From Dyadobacter sandarakinus (GTDB lineage: Bacteria; Bacteroidota; Bacteroidia; Cytophagales; Spirosomataceae), in contig NZ_CP056775.1 in the NCBI RefSeq assembly GCF_016894445.1, positions 4,218,001 through 4,282,000 on the forward strand: 64,000 nt of DNA, written 5' to 3'. Shown here in pieces: positions 16,856-26,758 of this stretch. Both the position numbers and the translations under genes were made by a program. Below the pieces are notes generated by a model. The model did no database searches. It saw only the letters and a program-made list of their open reading frames with translations, and had not been told where the DNA came from. The first letter of the stretch is position 1; each line of letters opens with the position of its first letter.

Positions 16856-18553
16856 TCAGGGCTTATCCCACCATACGCGGCCGGTTGCATCCTGAGGGCT
16901 GGTTCCGAAGCCTGGCAATTGCTGCATGGCGGCATAGGCCGACTGCTTGTTGGCAGCATTCGGATCAGTTTCAGTGATCAGCGGAAGTGGCGCACGACGT
17001 GGAATTACGAGTGTTACGCCCAGATTTTTCACAGGAACCAAAGGAACTATCGAATTAGCATTAGGATATCCTGTGCGTTTCCAAAGGTCCCAGCCTTCCT
17101 GAGGCTGCTTCATGAAGTGCAGATAAGCTTGGCTGGCGATCTGATCCATGGCTTTTGCTGTTTCGAAAGCAACACCTGGCTGCTTAAGGTATGCTGTTAC
17201 TTCGTCTTCGGTCACAGGCGAGTAGTCATTCAGCTTGCTGCCTTTTCCAATTTCATCATACCATTGGATCGAGCTTTTTATGCCGGCTTCGTACCAATCT
17301 TTTGCAGTACCTGTACCAATGCCTTTCAGGGCCAATTCAGCGCGCAAAAAGCAAACTTCGGCGTAAGTGATCACAGGCAGGTAAGAAAATCCGGTTCCTG
17401 CATTTCCACTCGCATCATTACGTCCTGCACTGAACAACCGTGGCTGCAGGTACGACAATGTGTCCACCGTAGTTTTAGTAGAAGGGATGATTTTCGGCGT
17501 ATAATACTTCTGAATGTTGGCAGTAATCTTTGCATCATCCGGGCTCGGGAAGCTTCCTACATAGCGTCTTCCTTCCTTTGTACCTGCGGGCAGCACTTTA
17601 TCCTTGATCAGGATATCAATGTTAGCCTGCGAATACTGGTTTGGTGCAAAAAATGCATCGATACGCGGATCCTTGGTGTTCCACATAAAGTCAACCATCG
17701 GTTTGGCTGCACGCAGTGTTCCAGGGTTCCAGTTACCACCGTCACCTGTTCCTGTAAATGCTGCATTGGATACAAAAACCCATGAATCGGCATTGCTGCT
17801 CATCAGGTCAGTGGCAGGCGAACCAAGTACTTCAGTAATGATTGCATTTCCGGCAGCAGCGTCAGCTTTCTGCATACGGATTGCAATTTTCAAACGCAAT
17901 GCATTGGCAGCTTTAACCCATTTCTGAGCATCGCCACGGAAATACTGATCGTAAGCTCCGATGTCAAACTGCGCGATTGGCTGGGCAGTTTTCAGCGTAG
18001 TGATAGCCGTTTTCAGCTCAGCATCCAGCTTTGTAAAAATTTCCTGCTGCGTATCATACTTAGGCTGCAAAGTACCGCCGTAACGTCCCTGGAAAGCCTC
18101 GGTGTAAGGAATACTGCCGTAGATGTCAGAAACGTAAAAAGTATAGTTGGCTTTCAGAATGTGGGCCATCTGGATCATGTGAACATACCGTGGCTGATCA
18201 TTCGCTTCAAGCTTCGTCACGAGTTGTTCGAGATCATACAATCTGTCGCCTACACCATTGTACAACCGGCCATACCGCTGCGAGAAGTTGTCCCAGTTTT
18301 GCGTAAATGCACCCTGGTTTCCATTCTGGTCAGTATTATACTGCATCCATGGCATGATTCTGCGGTACATATCGTAGTAGAACTCGAAGTCGGCACTGTG
18401 GGTGCTGATTGTCGCATTCAGGAACTGGTTCTGAGGCGGTACTGCCGTGAGTGCATCGGGGTTTTTGTTGATGTCCACGAATGCCTCCTTTTCGCAGGAA
18501 GAAAGAAATCCTGCGGCCGCCAGCAATATTAATTTATGCTTTAAAAATTTCAT
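16856..18553 (-). CDS. SusD/RagB family nutrient-binding outer-membrane lipoprotein
   Basis: Surface lipoprotein that acts as the lid of a SusC transporter, 565 aa. The signal peptide ends in a lipobox with Cys20 (AAAGFLSSCEKEA). The mature N-terminus FVDINKNPDALT and the TPR-like regions (YVHMIQMAHILKANYTFYVSD, shortened here to its TPR flavour) fit the SusD-like superfamily, as does the conserved C-terminal segment QEGWDLWKRTGYPN. It is 40 nt downstream of susC. The enzymes upstream are oxidative rather than glycosidic, so the ligand may not be a polysaccharide (inference). ATG at 18553. Confidence 0.93.
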   Translation of the reverse strand: MKFLKHKLILLAAAGFLSSCEKEAFVDINKNPDALTAVPPQNQFLNATISTHSADFEFYYDMYRRIMPWMQYNTDQNGNQGAFTQNWDNFSQRYGRLYNGVGDRLYDLEQLVTKLEANDQPRYVHMIQMAHILKANYTFYVSDIYGSIPYTEAFQGRYGGTLQPKYDTQQEIFTKLDAELKTAITTLKTAQPIAQFDIGAYDQYFRGDAQKWVKAANALRLKIAIRMQKADAAAGNAIITEVLGSPATDLMSSNADSWVFVSNAAFTGTGDGGNWNPGTLRAAKPMVDFMWNTKDPRIDAFFAPNQYSQANIDILIKDKVLPAGTKEGRRYVGSFPSPDDAKITANIQKYYTPKIIPSTKTTVDTLSYLQPRLFSAGRNDASGNAGTGFSYLPVITYAEVCFLRAELALKGIGTGTAKDWYEAGIKSSIQWYDEIGKGSKLNDYSPVTEDEVTAYLKQPGVAFETAKAMDQIASQAYLHFMKQPQEGWDLWKRTGYPNANSIVPLVPVKNLGVTLVIPRRAPLPLITETDPNAANKQSAYAAMQQLPGFGTSPQDATGRVWWDKP

Positions 18554-18593
18554 GTTAATAGTTTCTGTTTTGGATTAATCGCGATAGATCGGG

Positions 18594-21500
18594 TTACAAT
18601 CCGATATTTACTGATACACCTACGTTACGCGACAACGGAAGTCCACCATACTCCATGAATTCTCCTGCTCTGTTGCTGTAAAGTCCTTCCGGGTTCACAC
18701 CGTCTTTCGCCGTTTTGTACAGGTAACCCAGGTTACGTCCTACAAGGCTTACACGCAGTGACTGGATTTTTGCTTTGCCCAGCAATGAGGCAGGAACATT
18801 ATATCCGATAGAGATCTCACGCAGGGATACCCATGAGTTTTCAAATGTTGAGAATTCACGAATACCTGATCCCCACTGGGTAAGGTTGTAATAGTAAGCA
18901 TATGCAGGGATTGGTTTCAGGTAGCCTTTTTCAACCGCCTCAGCATATGGCATACCGCCCAGATCAACCAGCTGATCATTTACATTTACCTGATATCCGT
19001 CAGCAAGCACGCCGTCCGGGATAATACCGTCTGTTTTCGGGTTGCCATCTGCATCGGTGTAAGAAACGCCGCCCAGGGAAGTGTTACGTCCCGGAAGTGT
19101 AAATGCAAATGCACCTGTTGACGAACCGTACTGGTGCGTAGCCGATGACATCAGACCACCGATTTTAGCATCAGCCTGAACAGTAGCAGTGAAGTTTCCA
19201 TAGCGGAATGAGTTCACATTGCTCGCAAGGAATTTCTCCATTACAGTACCAAGTTCTTTGGAACCCTGGCCCTGGTAAGCACCGCTTCTCAGGTAAGCAA
19301 TACCACCTTCTGCCGAGCTGTTGGCACCAATAACGCGTTTTCCGTTGGAAGGATTGCCCGCTTCACCCTGATAGGTTGCAAAAGCATAAGAAGTAATGAT
19401 GGTTCCGTAATCCTTACCAACACGTGCCACTGACGATACATCAGCTCCGAAGCCAAGTCCAAGGGTATAAGTATCCGTACCTTCAACAAGTTCAAGCACT
19501 TTATTGCGGTTACGTGAGAAGTTCACACTTGTATTCCACTCGAATTTACTGTTTTTTACAGGCGTTGCAGTCAGCAAGATCTCCACCCCTTTGTTTTGGA
19601 TCCTTCCTGCATTTACTACCCGGCTGCTTACACCTGATTCAGAAGTAGTAGCAAGGCTGAGGATTTCGTTTTTCGTGATCTTGTTGTAGACAGTTGCATC
19701 AATGCCCAGACGGTTATTGAAGAAACGGATGTCTGCACCAAATTCAACCTCACGTGCCAAACGGTTCTTTAACCCGTAATTCGGCAAAGTATTGTCACGG
19801 AAACCGGAAAGATTTACCAATGATCCGTCAGCCTGGGTATAGGTTCCGCTTGGCTGGTAGATACCTGTCTGGTTTGTAGCCCATGCATCCGTATCACCAC
19901 CTGTGTAACCCAAGCTGGCACGAAGCTTACCGAATGACAACCAGGTAGGCAGGTTTTTCAATGATTCTGTTGCAATCCATGAAAGACCTACTGAAGGATA
20001 GGAGTAAGTATAGTCTCCGCTTCCGTCAGCATACGTCAATGTGGAAGACCAGTCATTACGGAAGCTTGCAGAAAGTGTTAACGCATCCTTGTAAGTCAGG
20101 TCACCATAGGCGTAAAGTGCATCAATACGTTTTGACGGGGTCAATGGGTACTGAAGGTTCAATGGGTTGGTTGTGTTGGCAAGTGAGAACACATCCGGAA
20201 CGCGAAGACCGCCGGTTGTATTAGCCCTGTAATAACGTCCACCGATCAGCCTGTTGGTTTCTCCACCCAATGTGAAGCTCAGGTTGAAATCAGCATTAAG
20301 CTGTTTGTTTGCGCTCAGCAAACCCTGGAAACGGCTTTGCGATTTGTTTTCTGAATACTCACCATATTCACCGCCTGTAAAACCTACACCTGCTCCGCGA
20401 TCTTTGTTATTACCTGTATAAAGTTCAGTCTGAACGTTACCACGTACCAGCAAAGTCAACCAGTCAGTCAGGTTTGCAGTAAGGTCAATGTTTCCACGGA
20501 AAACCTTCTCATTGCGTGACTGGTTAAACTGGAAAGTCTGGAACATAAATTCCGTGATGTTATAAGGATCAGCAGTTCCCTGGCGACGACCACCTGAAAC
20601 AGGATCCAGGTAGTTTTTGGACCAGTAATCGATGTCCATAGAACGCGGACGGTTGTATACAAAACGGAAAACCGGGTTATAGTTACCACCCTGACGGATC
20701 GGATTCACCATATCGTTGTCGGTATAATCCGCGCTGATGTCCAGGTTAAGGATCTTCCCAATTTTCTGCGTTCCCCTGATATTGAAGTTATTTCTCTTCA
20801 ACTCAGTACCCGCAGGCATGATGGAAGTGTTTTTCAAAGTAGAGAAAGATGCACGGAAAGAGCTGCGATCGCTTCCGCCTTCTACTACTATGTTATGGTT
20901 GATGTATTTACCGGTCTGGAAAAATTTCAATGGATCGTTTGCTTTCCATTCTACCATTCTGCCATCCAGGTCGCGTACGGTCTGTCCTTTAAATTCAGGG
21001 CCGTATGACCATGGGAAGTTTGCACGGTCAACTTCGTCTACGCCGTCTGTTCCCTTGATAAATTCAGGGCTCAGACCTGCACCAAACTGGTTCTGAAGGT
21101 CCAGGAATTTGTAAGCAGTCTCAAAAGTAGAAGTATGGTTGTAGGTTACACCCAAACCTTTATCCTGACGTCCTTTTTTAGTTTGTACAACCACTACACC
21201 GTTCAAAGCCTCAGATCCGTAAAGGGAACTTGCAGCCGAACCTTTCAACACGGTCATCGACTCGATGTTATCCGGGTTGATGTTTTTCATGATGTTACCA
21301 AAATCCTGTCCTGCACCCCACGAGTCAGCACCCGTAGTTCCCGGGCGGATCAGCACACCGTCCACTACAAAAAGAGGCTGTGTGTTGGGGCTCAAAGAGG
21401 CATTACCACGGATACGGATACGTGAAGATGACATAGGACCACCTGTTCCCTGGTTGATCATCACACCCGCAACCTTACCCTGCAGCGCATTTACCATGTT

Positions 21501-21929
21501 GGCGTTCGCAGTACGGGTAATGTCGTTTCCTTGTACCGACTGAACTGAATAAGCCAGTTTCCGGGCTTCGGTTGTCATACCGAAACCGGTAATCACCACT
21601 TCATTCAGGGTTTTGTTATCTTCTTCCAGGTTAACGGTCAGCTGGCTCGCATTCCCTACCGGAACTTCTTTGGTAGTAAATCCGATGGAAGAAAATACAA
21701 GCACGGCCGAACTGTTCGGTACGCTTACGGTAAATTTTCCATTTGCGTCTGTTGATCCTCCTGTGCTGGTTCCTTTCACAAGGTATGACACGCCCGGCAA
21801 GGGGTTCTGATCCTTGTCGAACACCGTTCCAGTAACGGATTTTCTGTCCTGGGCCATACTCCAGTTACTTCCTGTCAGAAGCAGAAGCAATGTTACCAGA
21901 CATGCAAAAGCAGTAAACTTTGGTCTCAT
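18594..21929 (-). CDS. SusC/RagA family TonB-linked outer-membrane transporter
   Basis: TonB-dependent importer partnered with SusD, 1111 aa from ATG 21929 (MRPKFTAFACLV). Order: signal peptide ending SMAQ; carboxypeptidase-like domain (SVTGTVFDKDQNPLPGVSY); TonB-box region LNEVVITGFG; plug with ALQGKVAGVMI, SRIRIRGN and the SusC-typical LFVVDGVLI and VLKGSAASSLYG; then a long barrel. The longer frame would start at TTG 21971, but that codon falls inside the promoter element TATTTTTG, so ATG 21929 is preferred. susD follows after 40 nt. Confidence 0.95.
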   Translation of the reverse strand: MRPKFTAFACLVTLLLLLTGSNWSMAQDRKSVTGTVFDKDQNPLPGVSYLVKGTSTGGSTDANGKFTVSVPNSSAVLVFSSIGFTTKEVPVGNASQLTVNLEEDNKTLNEVVITGFGMTTEARKLAYSVQSVQGNDITRTANANMVNALQGKVAGVMINQGTGGPMSSSRIRIRGNASLSPNTQPLFVVDGVLIRPGTTGADSWGAGQDFGNIMKNINPDNIESMTVLKGSAASSLYGSEALNGVVVVQTKKGRQDKGLGVTYNHTSTFETAYKFLDLQNQFGAGLSPEFIKGTDGVDEVDRANFPWSYGPEFKGQTVRDLDGRMVEWKANDPLKFFQTGKYINHNIVVEGGSDRSSFRASFSTLKNTSIMPAGTELKRNNFNIRGTQKIGKILNLDISADYTDNDMVNPIRQGGNYNPVFRFVYNRPRSMDIDYWSKNYLDPVSGGRRQGTADPYNITEFMFQTFQFNQSRNEKVFRGNIDLTANLTDWLTLLVRGNVQTELYTGNNKDRGAGVGFTGGEYGEYSENKSQSRFQGLLSANKQLNADFNLSFTLGGETNRLIGGRYYRANTTGGLRVPDVFSLANTTNPLNLQYPLTPSKRIDALYAYGDLTYKDALTLSASFRNDWSSTLTYADGSGDYTYSYPSVGLSWIATESLKNLPTWLSFGKLRASLGYTGGDTDAWATNQTGIYQPSGTYTQADGSLVNLSGFRDNTLPNYGLKNRLAREVEFGADIRFFNNRLGIDATVYNKITKNEILSLATTSESGVSSRVVNAGRIQNKGVEILLTATPVKNSKFEWNTSVNFSRNRNKVLELVEGTDTYTLGLGFGADVSSVARVGKDYGTIITSYAFATYQGEAGNPSNGKRVIGANSSAEGGIAYLRSGAYQGQGSKELGTVMEKFLASNVNSFRYGNFTATVQADAKIGGLMSSATHQYGSSTGAFAFTLPGRNTSLGGVSYTDADGNPKTDGIIPDGVLADGYQVNVNDQLVDLGGMPYAEAVEKGYLKPIPAYAYYYNLTQWGSGIREFSTFENSWVSLREISIGYNVPASLLGKAKIQSLRVSLVGRNLGYLYKTAKDGVNPEGLYSNRAGEFMEYGGLPLSRNVGVSVNIGL

Positions 21930-21968
21930 GGTAAACTGTATAATTGATAAAAGGTGGATTAAAGGTTT

Positions 21969-21976
21969 CAAAAATA
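21969..21976 (-). promoter_or_regulatory. -7 promoter element of susC (TATTTTTG)
   Basis: Exact TAnnTTTG match, 40 nt upstream of ATG 21929. The nearest upstream TTG gives only a 14-nt spacer, so the -33 part is weak. Its position argues against a TTG start at 21971. Confidence 0.5.
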
Positions 21977-22007
21977 GATATATTTATTAACAAAAAGATA
22001 ACACTTA

Positions 22008-22027
22008 TTAAAAAAACTTAATAAATA
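22008..22027 (-). repeat. 20-bp AT-rich element, copy 1 (upstream of susC)
   Basis: Matches the element at 28136-28155 in 19 of 20 positions, in the same orientation. It contains the dyad TTATTAA...TTAATAA around a T run. It is 78 nt before the susC start codon. A shared regulator site or promoter-enhancing AT tract is possible (inference). Confidence 0.5.
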
Positions 22028-22057
22028 ATCGACAAAACTGGTAGACTGTTTGCTGTT

Positions 22058-23383
22058 TTACCGTTTTAACAGAATTTTTTGGAGGACATGCTGTCCGATT
22101 AGTTCTCCCTGACGCTGTCCGTTGACGATTGCCGACCGATAATGAATGCCGCCATAGAGCCGGCTGATGGCTGCCTCGTCGCTGGCATGCCTGAATGATC
22201 TGAAATGCCGCACCGGCAAACCATAGGGAGTTTCTGTATCGTCATTTAATGCAAATGCATCCCCCAGACAGGCAGTAAGTACCGTTGCAGCGGCAGCAGA
22301 AATCACGCTGTGACCACTCGTATATTCGGGAAAAGGCGGTGTTTGCAGCATTGGGCGCCATTTTTCATCCATGTATGCATTGATTACCGTCTCGGGGCGG
22401 ATCATCTGGCTGCGGTACTTCTCGTCCCAGCAACTAATAAAGCCGTCGAACAGCGCAATGGATGTACACAGGTACGCCACAGCGGTTTCCTTCCAGCTCT
22501 TCCGGGCACTTTCCGTAGCCTGCCCCGCAATGGAAATCCAGTGCCCGCCCGGAGAAAGCTTTTTGGTTGCGAAGTTCAGGTGTCCCTGGGTGTTGAGGTA
22601 AAAAGGATTACAATCCCAGAAACTAGCGATAAGTACTTCTTCCTGTGAGAGTTTCTGTGTTTTGGTATATACTTCGCGCACATCTTTCATGAATGCACTG
22701 CTTGTGTCGGTACTGAATGCAGGAGGTGTCACTGGCTTAAACTGTGCGGCCGAATCCAGCGCACAGGGGCGGATCTGACTCCAATAAGGCTCTACAGCGT
22801 CAATGTAACCCGGCGGTGTGGGTGTCCACTTTCCCTTTTCCCTGCTGTACGTGTAGCGGCGCTTGCGGCGGGTGGCAGCGTAATTATCGGTGGCAGACCA
22901 TACCATGATACTGTCGCTGACTGCCTGACCAAATTTCAGGGAGTTTTTATAAACGGTAGAATCTTTTTCACCAAATGCAGCCAGAATAACCCGCACACTG
23001 TCCAGGAGTAAATGTTCCGAAAAAACCAGCCGGCTGCCTGTTTGGAAAAAAGCATAAGTTGCTGCCAGCTCGTGATTTACCTTCCCTTCTGCCGGAATTG
23101 CCGGAATATTGGGAAAGCCTTTGACCTGACCGTATACGCTGTTATAGGCCCTGTCTCCATGAATGAGCGCCTCGTAGGCGGCAGTATTGGCGTACAGGTA
23201 AATGCGGCTTGCCACGGGTGGTGAAAAAATATCATGAACAATGGTCCGGGTCAGGTTTTTCTCGGCACGGTGCAGCAGTGCGGTAGGTACCTGCTGGGAA
23301 TAAGCAGGGCTGATCAATGCTGAAATTCCGATGCACACACCCGCAAAGCACTGTAAGAGTACTTTTCTTAATCTCATTCTCAT
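22058..23383 (-). CDS. Vanadium-dependent haloperoxidase-like protein (PAP2 superfamily)
   Basis: 441 aa with a signal peptide (ISPAYSQ), so exported. The vanadate-binding pattern of haloperoxidases is complete: Lys322 and Arg329-Pro330 (KYRSQMIRP, the KX6RP motif), Ser356-Gly357-His358 (YTSGHSV) and Arg408...His414 (SRLYGGIHYRS). The family oxidises halides with H2O2 or acts as an acid phosphatase; the motif alone does not decide which. The start ATG overlaps the stop of the VCBS gene by 4 nt (ATGA), indicating translational coupling. It stands between that gene and susC, so it probably acts on the same extracellular or periplasmic substrate. Confidence 0.87.
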   Translation of the reverse strand: MRMRLRKVLLQCFAGVCIGISALISPAYSQQVPTALLHRAEKNLTRTIVHDIFSPPVASRIYLYANTAAYEALIHGDRAYNSVYGQVKGFPNIPAIPAEGKVNHELAATYAFFQTGSRLVFSEHLLLDSVRVILAAFGEKDSTVYKNSLKFGQAVSDSIMVWSATDNYAATRRKRRYTYSREKGKWTPTPPGYIDAVEPYWSQIRPCALDSAAQFKPVTPPAFSTDTSSAFMKDVREVYTKTQKLSQEEVLIASFWDCNPFYLNTQGHLNFATKKLSPGGHWISIAGQATESARKSWKETAVAYLCTSIALFDGFISCWDEKYRSQMIRPETVINAYMDEKWRPMLQTPPFPEYTSGHSVISAAAATVLTACLGDAFALNDDTETPYGLPVRHFRSFRHASDEAAISRLYGGIHYRSAIVNGQRQGELIGQHVLQKILLKR

Positions 23384-26300
23384 TTTTTCAGATCAAAAAT
23401 CAAAGGCTCCCCATCATTAACGCCAACCAATATACGTAACCCATTTAGCAGAATGCTGCTTCTCACATCACCCGCCGCCCAAAAACCCGATACACCGGGT
23501 GCCACGGGCTCAAACTCAAATGGCTTTACCTGCCGCAATACGGTACCTACCGATGCGTCACAGGGTCCAAGCTGCACGCGATAAGGCAAAAAGTTACCGG
23601 AAAGCAGCAACTCAGGCCGGCTGTCGCCATCTGTATCAGCTGCCACAATGCCGCTTACTCTCGACATCTGCACCTCTGCGGGCAAGGAATGTTTTTCAAA
23701 ACGGAAATTGCCCTTATTTTCCAGTACGATACTGCTCAGTTCTTTGCAGTACACCTTTTTGGCTTTTTCCACAGCTTCCCTGCCGAATACATCCTCAATG
23801 GCAGCATCGGCATACAATGCATAGCTGGTGTACTTACGCTTTAAAGCCGCCATCTGGTCAAGCATTTCATCCCGGGAAAACATAGGATAACTTTTGTCAC
23901 CGATGAAGTAAGTGCATACCGGGTCTATCGTACCGTTTTTATCAAAATCATCATAGCAGATCATCACAGGCTGATCAGCACTGGCTTTATACTGATTGTT
24001 CAAACCGCCATTTCCCAGCACAAAGTCCATATCCCCGTCACGATCAAGATCAATGGGATATATCGCTGCCCACATGCCGTCGGAGTTTTTCAGCTCAGGT
24101 ACTTCCATGGCCTGGAATATGTTTCCATTATTTCTAAAAGCACGCACAGGCATCCAGTCTCCGGCCAGCAGGAGGTCGGGTTTCTGGTCTTTGTCAAAAT
24201 CGGCGAAAACCGCCGCAGTAACCATTCCCGGACTTAGCAGCTCAGCATTCCATGCAGCGGTAACATCTGTAAACCTGACATTTGTACCCTGGGTGTCATT
24301 TTTCAGGATGTAGCTCCTCGCAGGTACCGGAAACGCGCCGGGTACGGCACGGCCACCAATGAAAAGGTCCATATCGCCATCACCGTCGATATCGCCAGCT
24401 GCAATGCATTGTTTGGGATTACGCATGGATGGCAGCGCCAGTACCTCTTCGTGAAAAGTACCTTTACCGTCGTTGATGTACAGGTGATCGCGGTACTCCG
24501 GTGCATTTTCCTCAAATTCATTCCCGCCCGTCACTACGTACAGGTCCTGGTCGCCGTCTTTGTCCGCATCAAAAAATAATGCACTTACCTCCTCACAAGC
24601 TGCATTCTGGCGCCATGGCTGCACGGGTGCACCCCCGAAAGTACCATCGCTTTTTTGCAGGTACAGCACACCAAACTGATTGGAAGCGCCGCCCATAAAA
24701 ACATCCTCAAGTCCGTCCCCGTCAACATCTGCGGCAGCCAGCGCCGGGCCCATCCTGGAAAGCTGGTAAGGCAGCAGTACTTCCACTTTAAAATCCACAA
24801 AGTCGTTTTCATGGTGTACAAAATCAATCCCGGCCTGTGCGGCGGACGTTTTCTGCAGCAGCGTTTTTGAGGCTGGTTTTTCAGCACTGATTTGCTCCGT
24901 ACCAGCCTCCGCCTCTTTCAGGATTACCAGCTGCCCGTCCGTTTTGGACAGAAAGCTAACCTTTCCCGACGGCCACTGAACTTTAACCGAGTCGGCCTGC
25001 GTCATTTTTCCCAGACCGAAATGCAGGTCTGAGGTCACGGTAGACTGATAGCCCCGCACCGGATAAGCTTCCGCAAATTGGGTGGTACCATTGGCATACA
25101 CCCAAACCTTGCTGCCCAATGCACGGGTATTAGTGCCCGAGCCGGCTAGTTTGATCGTCAGTCCTTTCTGCGTCGTATTGTTCTGATAAACAGAAACAGG
25201 CTCATTGATATTGGAAATAATCAGATCCAGGTCGCCGTCCCCGTCGAAATCGGCATAGGCAGCTGCATTGGAAACATTTTCCTGCGTAAAGCCCCAGGAT
25301 TTTGAAACATCTTCGAATGCATAGGTACCCGCCCCGGAAGTATTTCGGAAAAGATAGTTTCTGAGCTTGTTCGAGGGCATTTTCTGCACCAGCCCATACG
25401 TCTTGAAATCCAGGTTTCCTTTTGCAACTTCCTTCATCTGCTCATCGGCAACGGTATATTTAAGGAAATCCATATTGGTAAAATCCCGCAGGTAACCATT
25501 TGTAATAAGCATATCCTTCCAGCCATCGTTGTCGAGGTCGGCCAGCAGCCCGGCCCAGCTCCAGTCCGTATTCGAAATACCTGCCAGCTGCCCTATTTCA
25601 CTGAACCTTGCATTGCCTTGATCGTCCAGGCCCCGGTTCAGGTGCAGCATATTACGCATGTTCTGGTGGTAATAGCCGCTGTCGAGCAGCAGATGGTACT
25701 GGTCGTACACATCCGGACCTTTCAGCAGCTTCTGGCGATGGTTGTCCTCGGGCAGCATGTCGAGCGTGAGTACATCCGGCTTTCCGTCATTGTTGAAATC
25801 GCCCACGTCGGCACCCATGGAAAACTTGGAAACGTGGGTAAATGATTTTTTCAATGACTCGGTGAAAGTCCCGTCCCGGTTGTTGACATAGTAGCAATCC
25901 ACCTCCGTATAGTCGCTGGTCGTGTAAAGGTCGGGCCAGCCATCCTGGTTAATATCGGACACCACCACACTCAGACCAAAGTTCAGTGCATTGTTGATAA
26001 TACCCGCTTTCCGGGTCACATCCACAAATTTCAGCTTTCCTTTTTCCGAAATATTTTCAAACAGTCTGTTACCAAAGTATGGGTTGGGCGTCGCGCGGAT
26101 CTCGCGGGTATTCAGGAAAGGATTGACGGTATGGTTGGAATGGTTGAGCAGGAACATATCCAGGTCACCGTCTTTGTCATAATCAAAAAAAGCAGCCTGC
26201 GTGGATTGTGATCCGATCGCATTCAGGCCAGCTTCCACCGCCATTTCTTTAAAAACCGGAACACCGTTTTTTACACCCTGATTGATAAAAAGCTCATTGT

Positions 26301-26724
26301 TTTTGTCCGAAAGCTTCCGGTAAAATCCCGAGTGGCAAACGTAGATGTCGTCCAGTCCGTCACCGTTCACATCGGCAATGGTCACGCCCGTGGCCCAGGT
26401 ACCATTTCCTTCCGTCCTCGACTTTTTGCTTACATCTTCAAAGGTAATTTTCCCATTGGCTGACCGGTTGAGATACAGCTTATTGGCTACGGTATTTCCG
26501 GAGATGAAGATGTCGGGCGTGCCATTGTTATCAAAATCGCCTATGCCTGTACCATTTCCATTGTACAGGTACTCATAGCGGAAAATGTGCAGGGAGTCAT
26601 TTTCCTGGATTTTATTGACGAAATCAACCTTTGTATCCCTGGCAGGAAGCAGCACGAAGGTGGTTTGAGAAACTCCCGGGATACAAACCAGCAGCAACAA
26701 AAGCAGCGTGTAAAGTCTTACCAT
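23380..26724 (-). CDS. Secreted FG-GAP/VCBS repeat protein with ASPIC/UnbV domain
   Basis: 1114 aa with a signal peptide (LVCIPGVSQ). Many FG-GAP/VCBS-type repeats with calcium-loop sequences are visible, for example GIGDFDNNGTPDIF, DVNGDGLDDIYV, DYDKDGDLDMF and DFDGDGDLDL, running through about residues 55-540 and 640-900. Between them is an ASPIC/UnbV domain (about 530-620; RALGSKVWVYANG, LHFGLGKMTQADSVKVQWPSG). These modules form propeller-like, calcium-dependent binding surfaces; no catalytic residues are known. Relatives occur next to SusCD loci. It is 34 nt after the cytochrome/monooxygenase gene and overlaps the haloperoxidase gene by 4 nt. Confidence 0.9.
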   Translation of the reverse strand: MVRLYTLLLLLLVCIPGVSQTTFVLLPARDTKVDFVNKIQENDSLHIFRYEYLYNGNGTGIGDFDNNGTPDIFISGNTVANKLYLNRSANGKITFEDVSKKSRTEGNGTWATGVTIADVNGDGLDDIYVCHSGFYRKLSDKNNELFINQGVKNGVPVFKEMAVEAGLNAIGSQSTQAAFFDYDKDGDLDMFLLNHSNHTVNPFLNTREIRATPNPYFGNRLFENISEKGKLKFVDVTRKAGIINNALNFGLSVVVSDINQDGWPDLYTTSDYTEVDCYYVNNRDGTFTESLKKSFTHVSKFSMGADVGDFNNDGKPDVLTLDMLPEDNHRQKLLKGPDVYDQYHLLLDSGYYHQNMRNMLHLNRGLDDQGNARFSEIGQLAGISNTDWSWAGLLADLDNDGWKDMLITNGYLRDFTNMDFLKYTVADEQMKEVAKGNLDFKTYGLVQKMPSNKLRNYLFRNTSGAGTYAFEDVSKSWGFTQENVSNAAAYADFDGDGDLDLIISNINEPVSVYQNNTTQKGLTIKLAGSGTNTRALGSKVWVYANGTTQFAEAYPVRGYQSTVTSDLHFGLGKMTQADSVKVQWPSGKVSFLSKTDGQLVILKEAEAGTEQISAEKPASKTLLQKTSAAQAGIDFVHHENDFVDFKVEVLLPYQLSRMGPALAAADVDGDGLEDVFMGGASNQFGVLYLQKSDGTFGGAPVQPWRQNAACEEVSALFFDADKDGDQDLYVVTGGNEFEENAPEYRDHLYINDGKGTFHEEVLALPSMRNPKQCIAAGDIDGDGDMDLFIGGRAVPGAFPVPARSYILKNDTQGTNVRFTDVTAAWNAELLSPGMVTAAVFADFDKDQKPDLLLAGDWMPVRAFRNNGNIFQAMEVPELKNSDGMWAAIYPIDLDRDGDMDFVLGNGGLNNQYKASADQPVMICYDDFDKNGTIDPVCTYFIGDKSYPMFSRDEMLDQMAALKRKYTSYALYADAAIEDVFGREAVEKAKKVYCKELSSIVLENKGNFRFEKHSLPAEVQMSRVSGIVAADTDGDSRPELLLSGNFLPYRVQLGPCDASVGTVLRQVKPFEFEPVAPGVSGFWAAGDVRSSILLNGLRILVGVNDGEPLIFDLKK

Positions 26725-26758
26725 TCAGCACAATTTGGGGCACGCGTTCAAAAAAAGC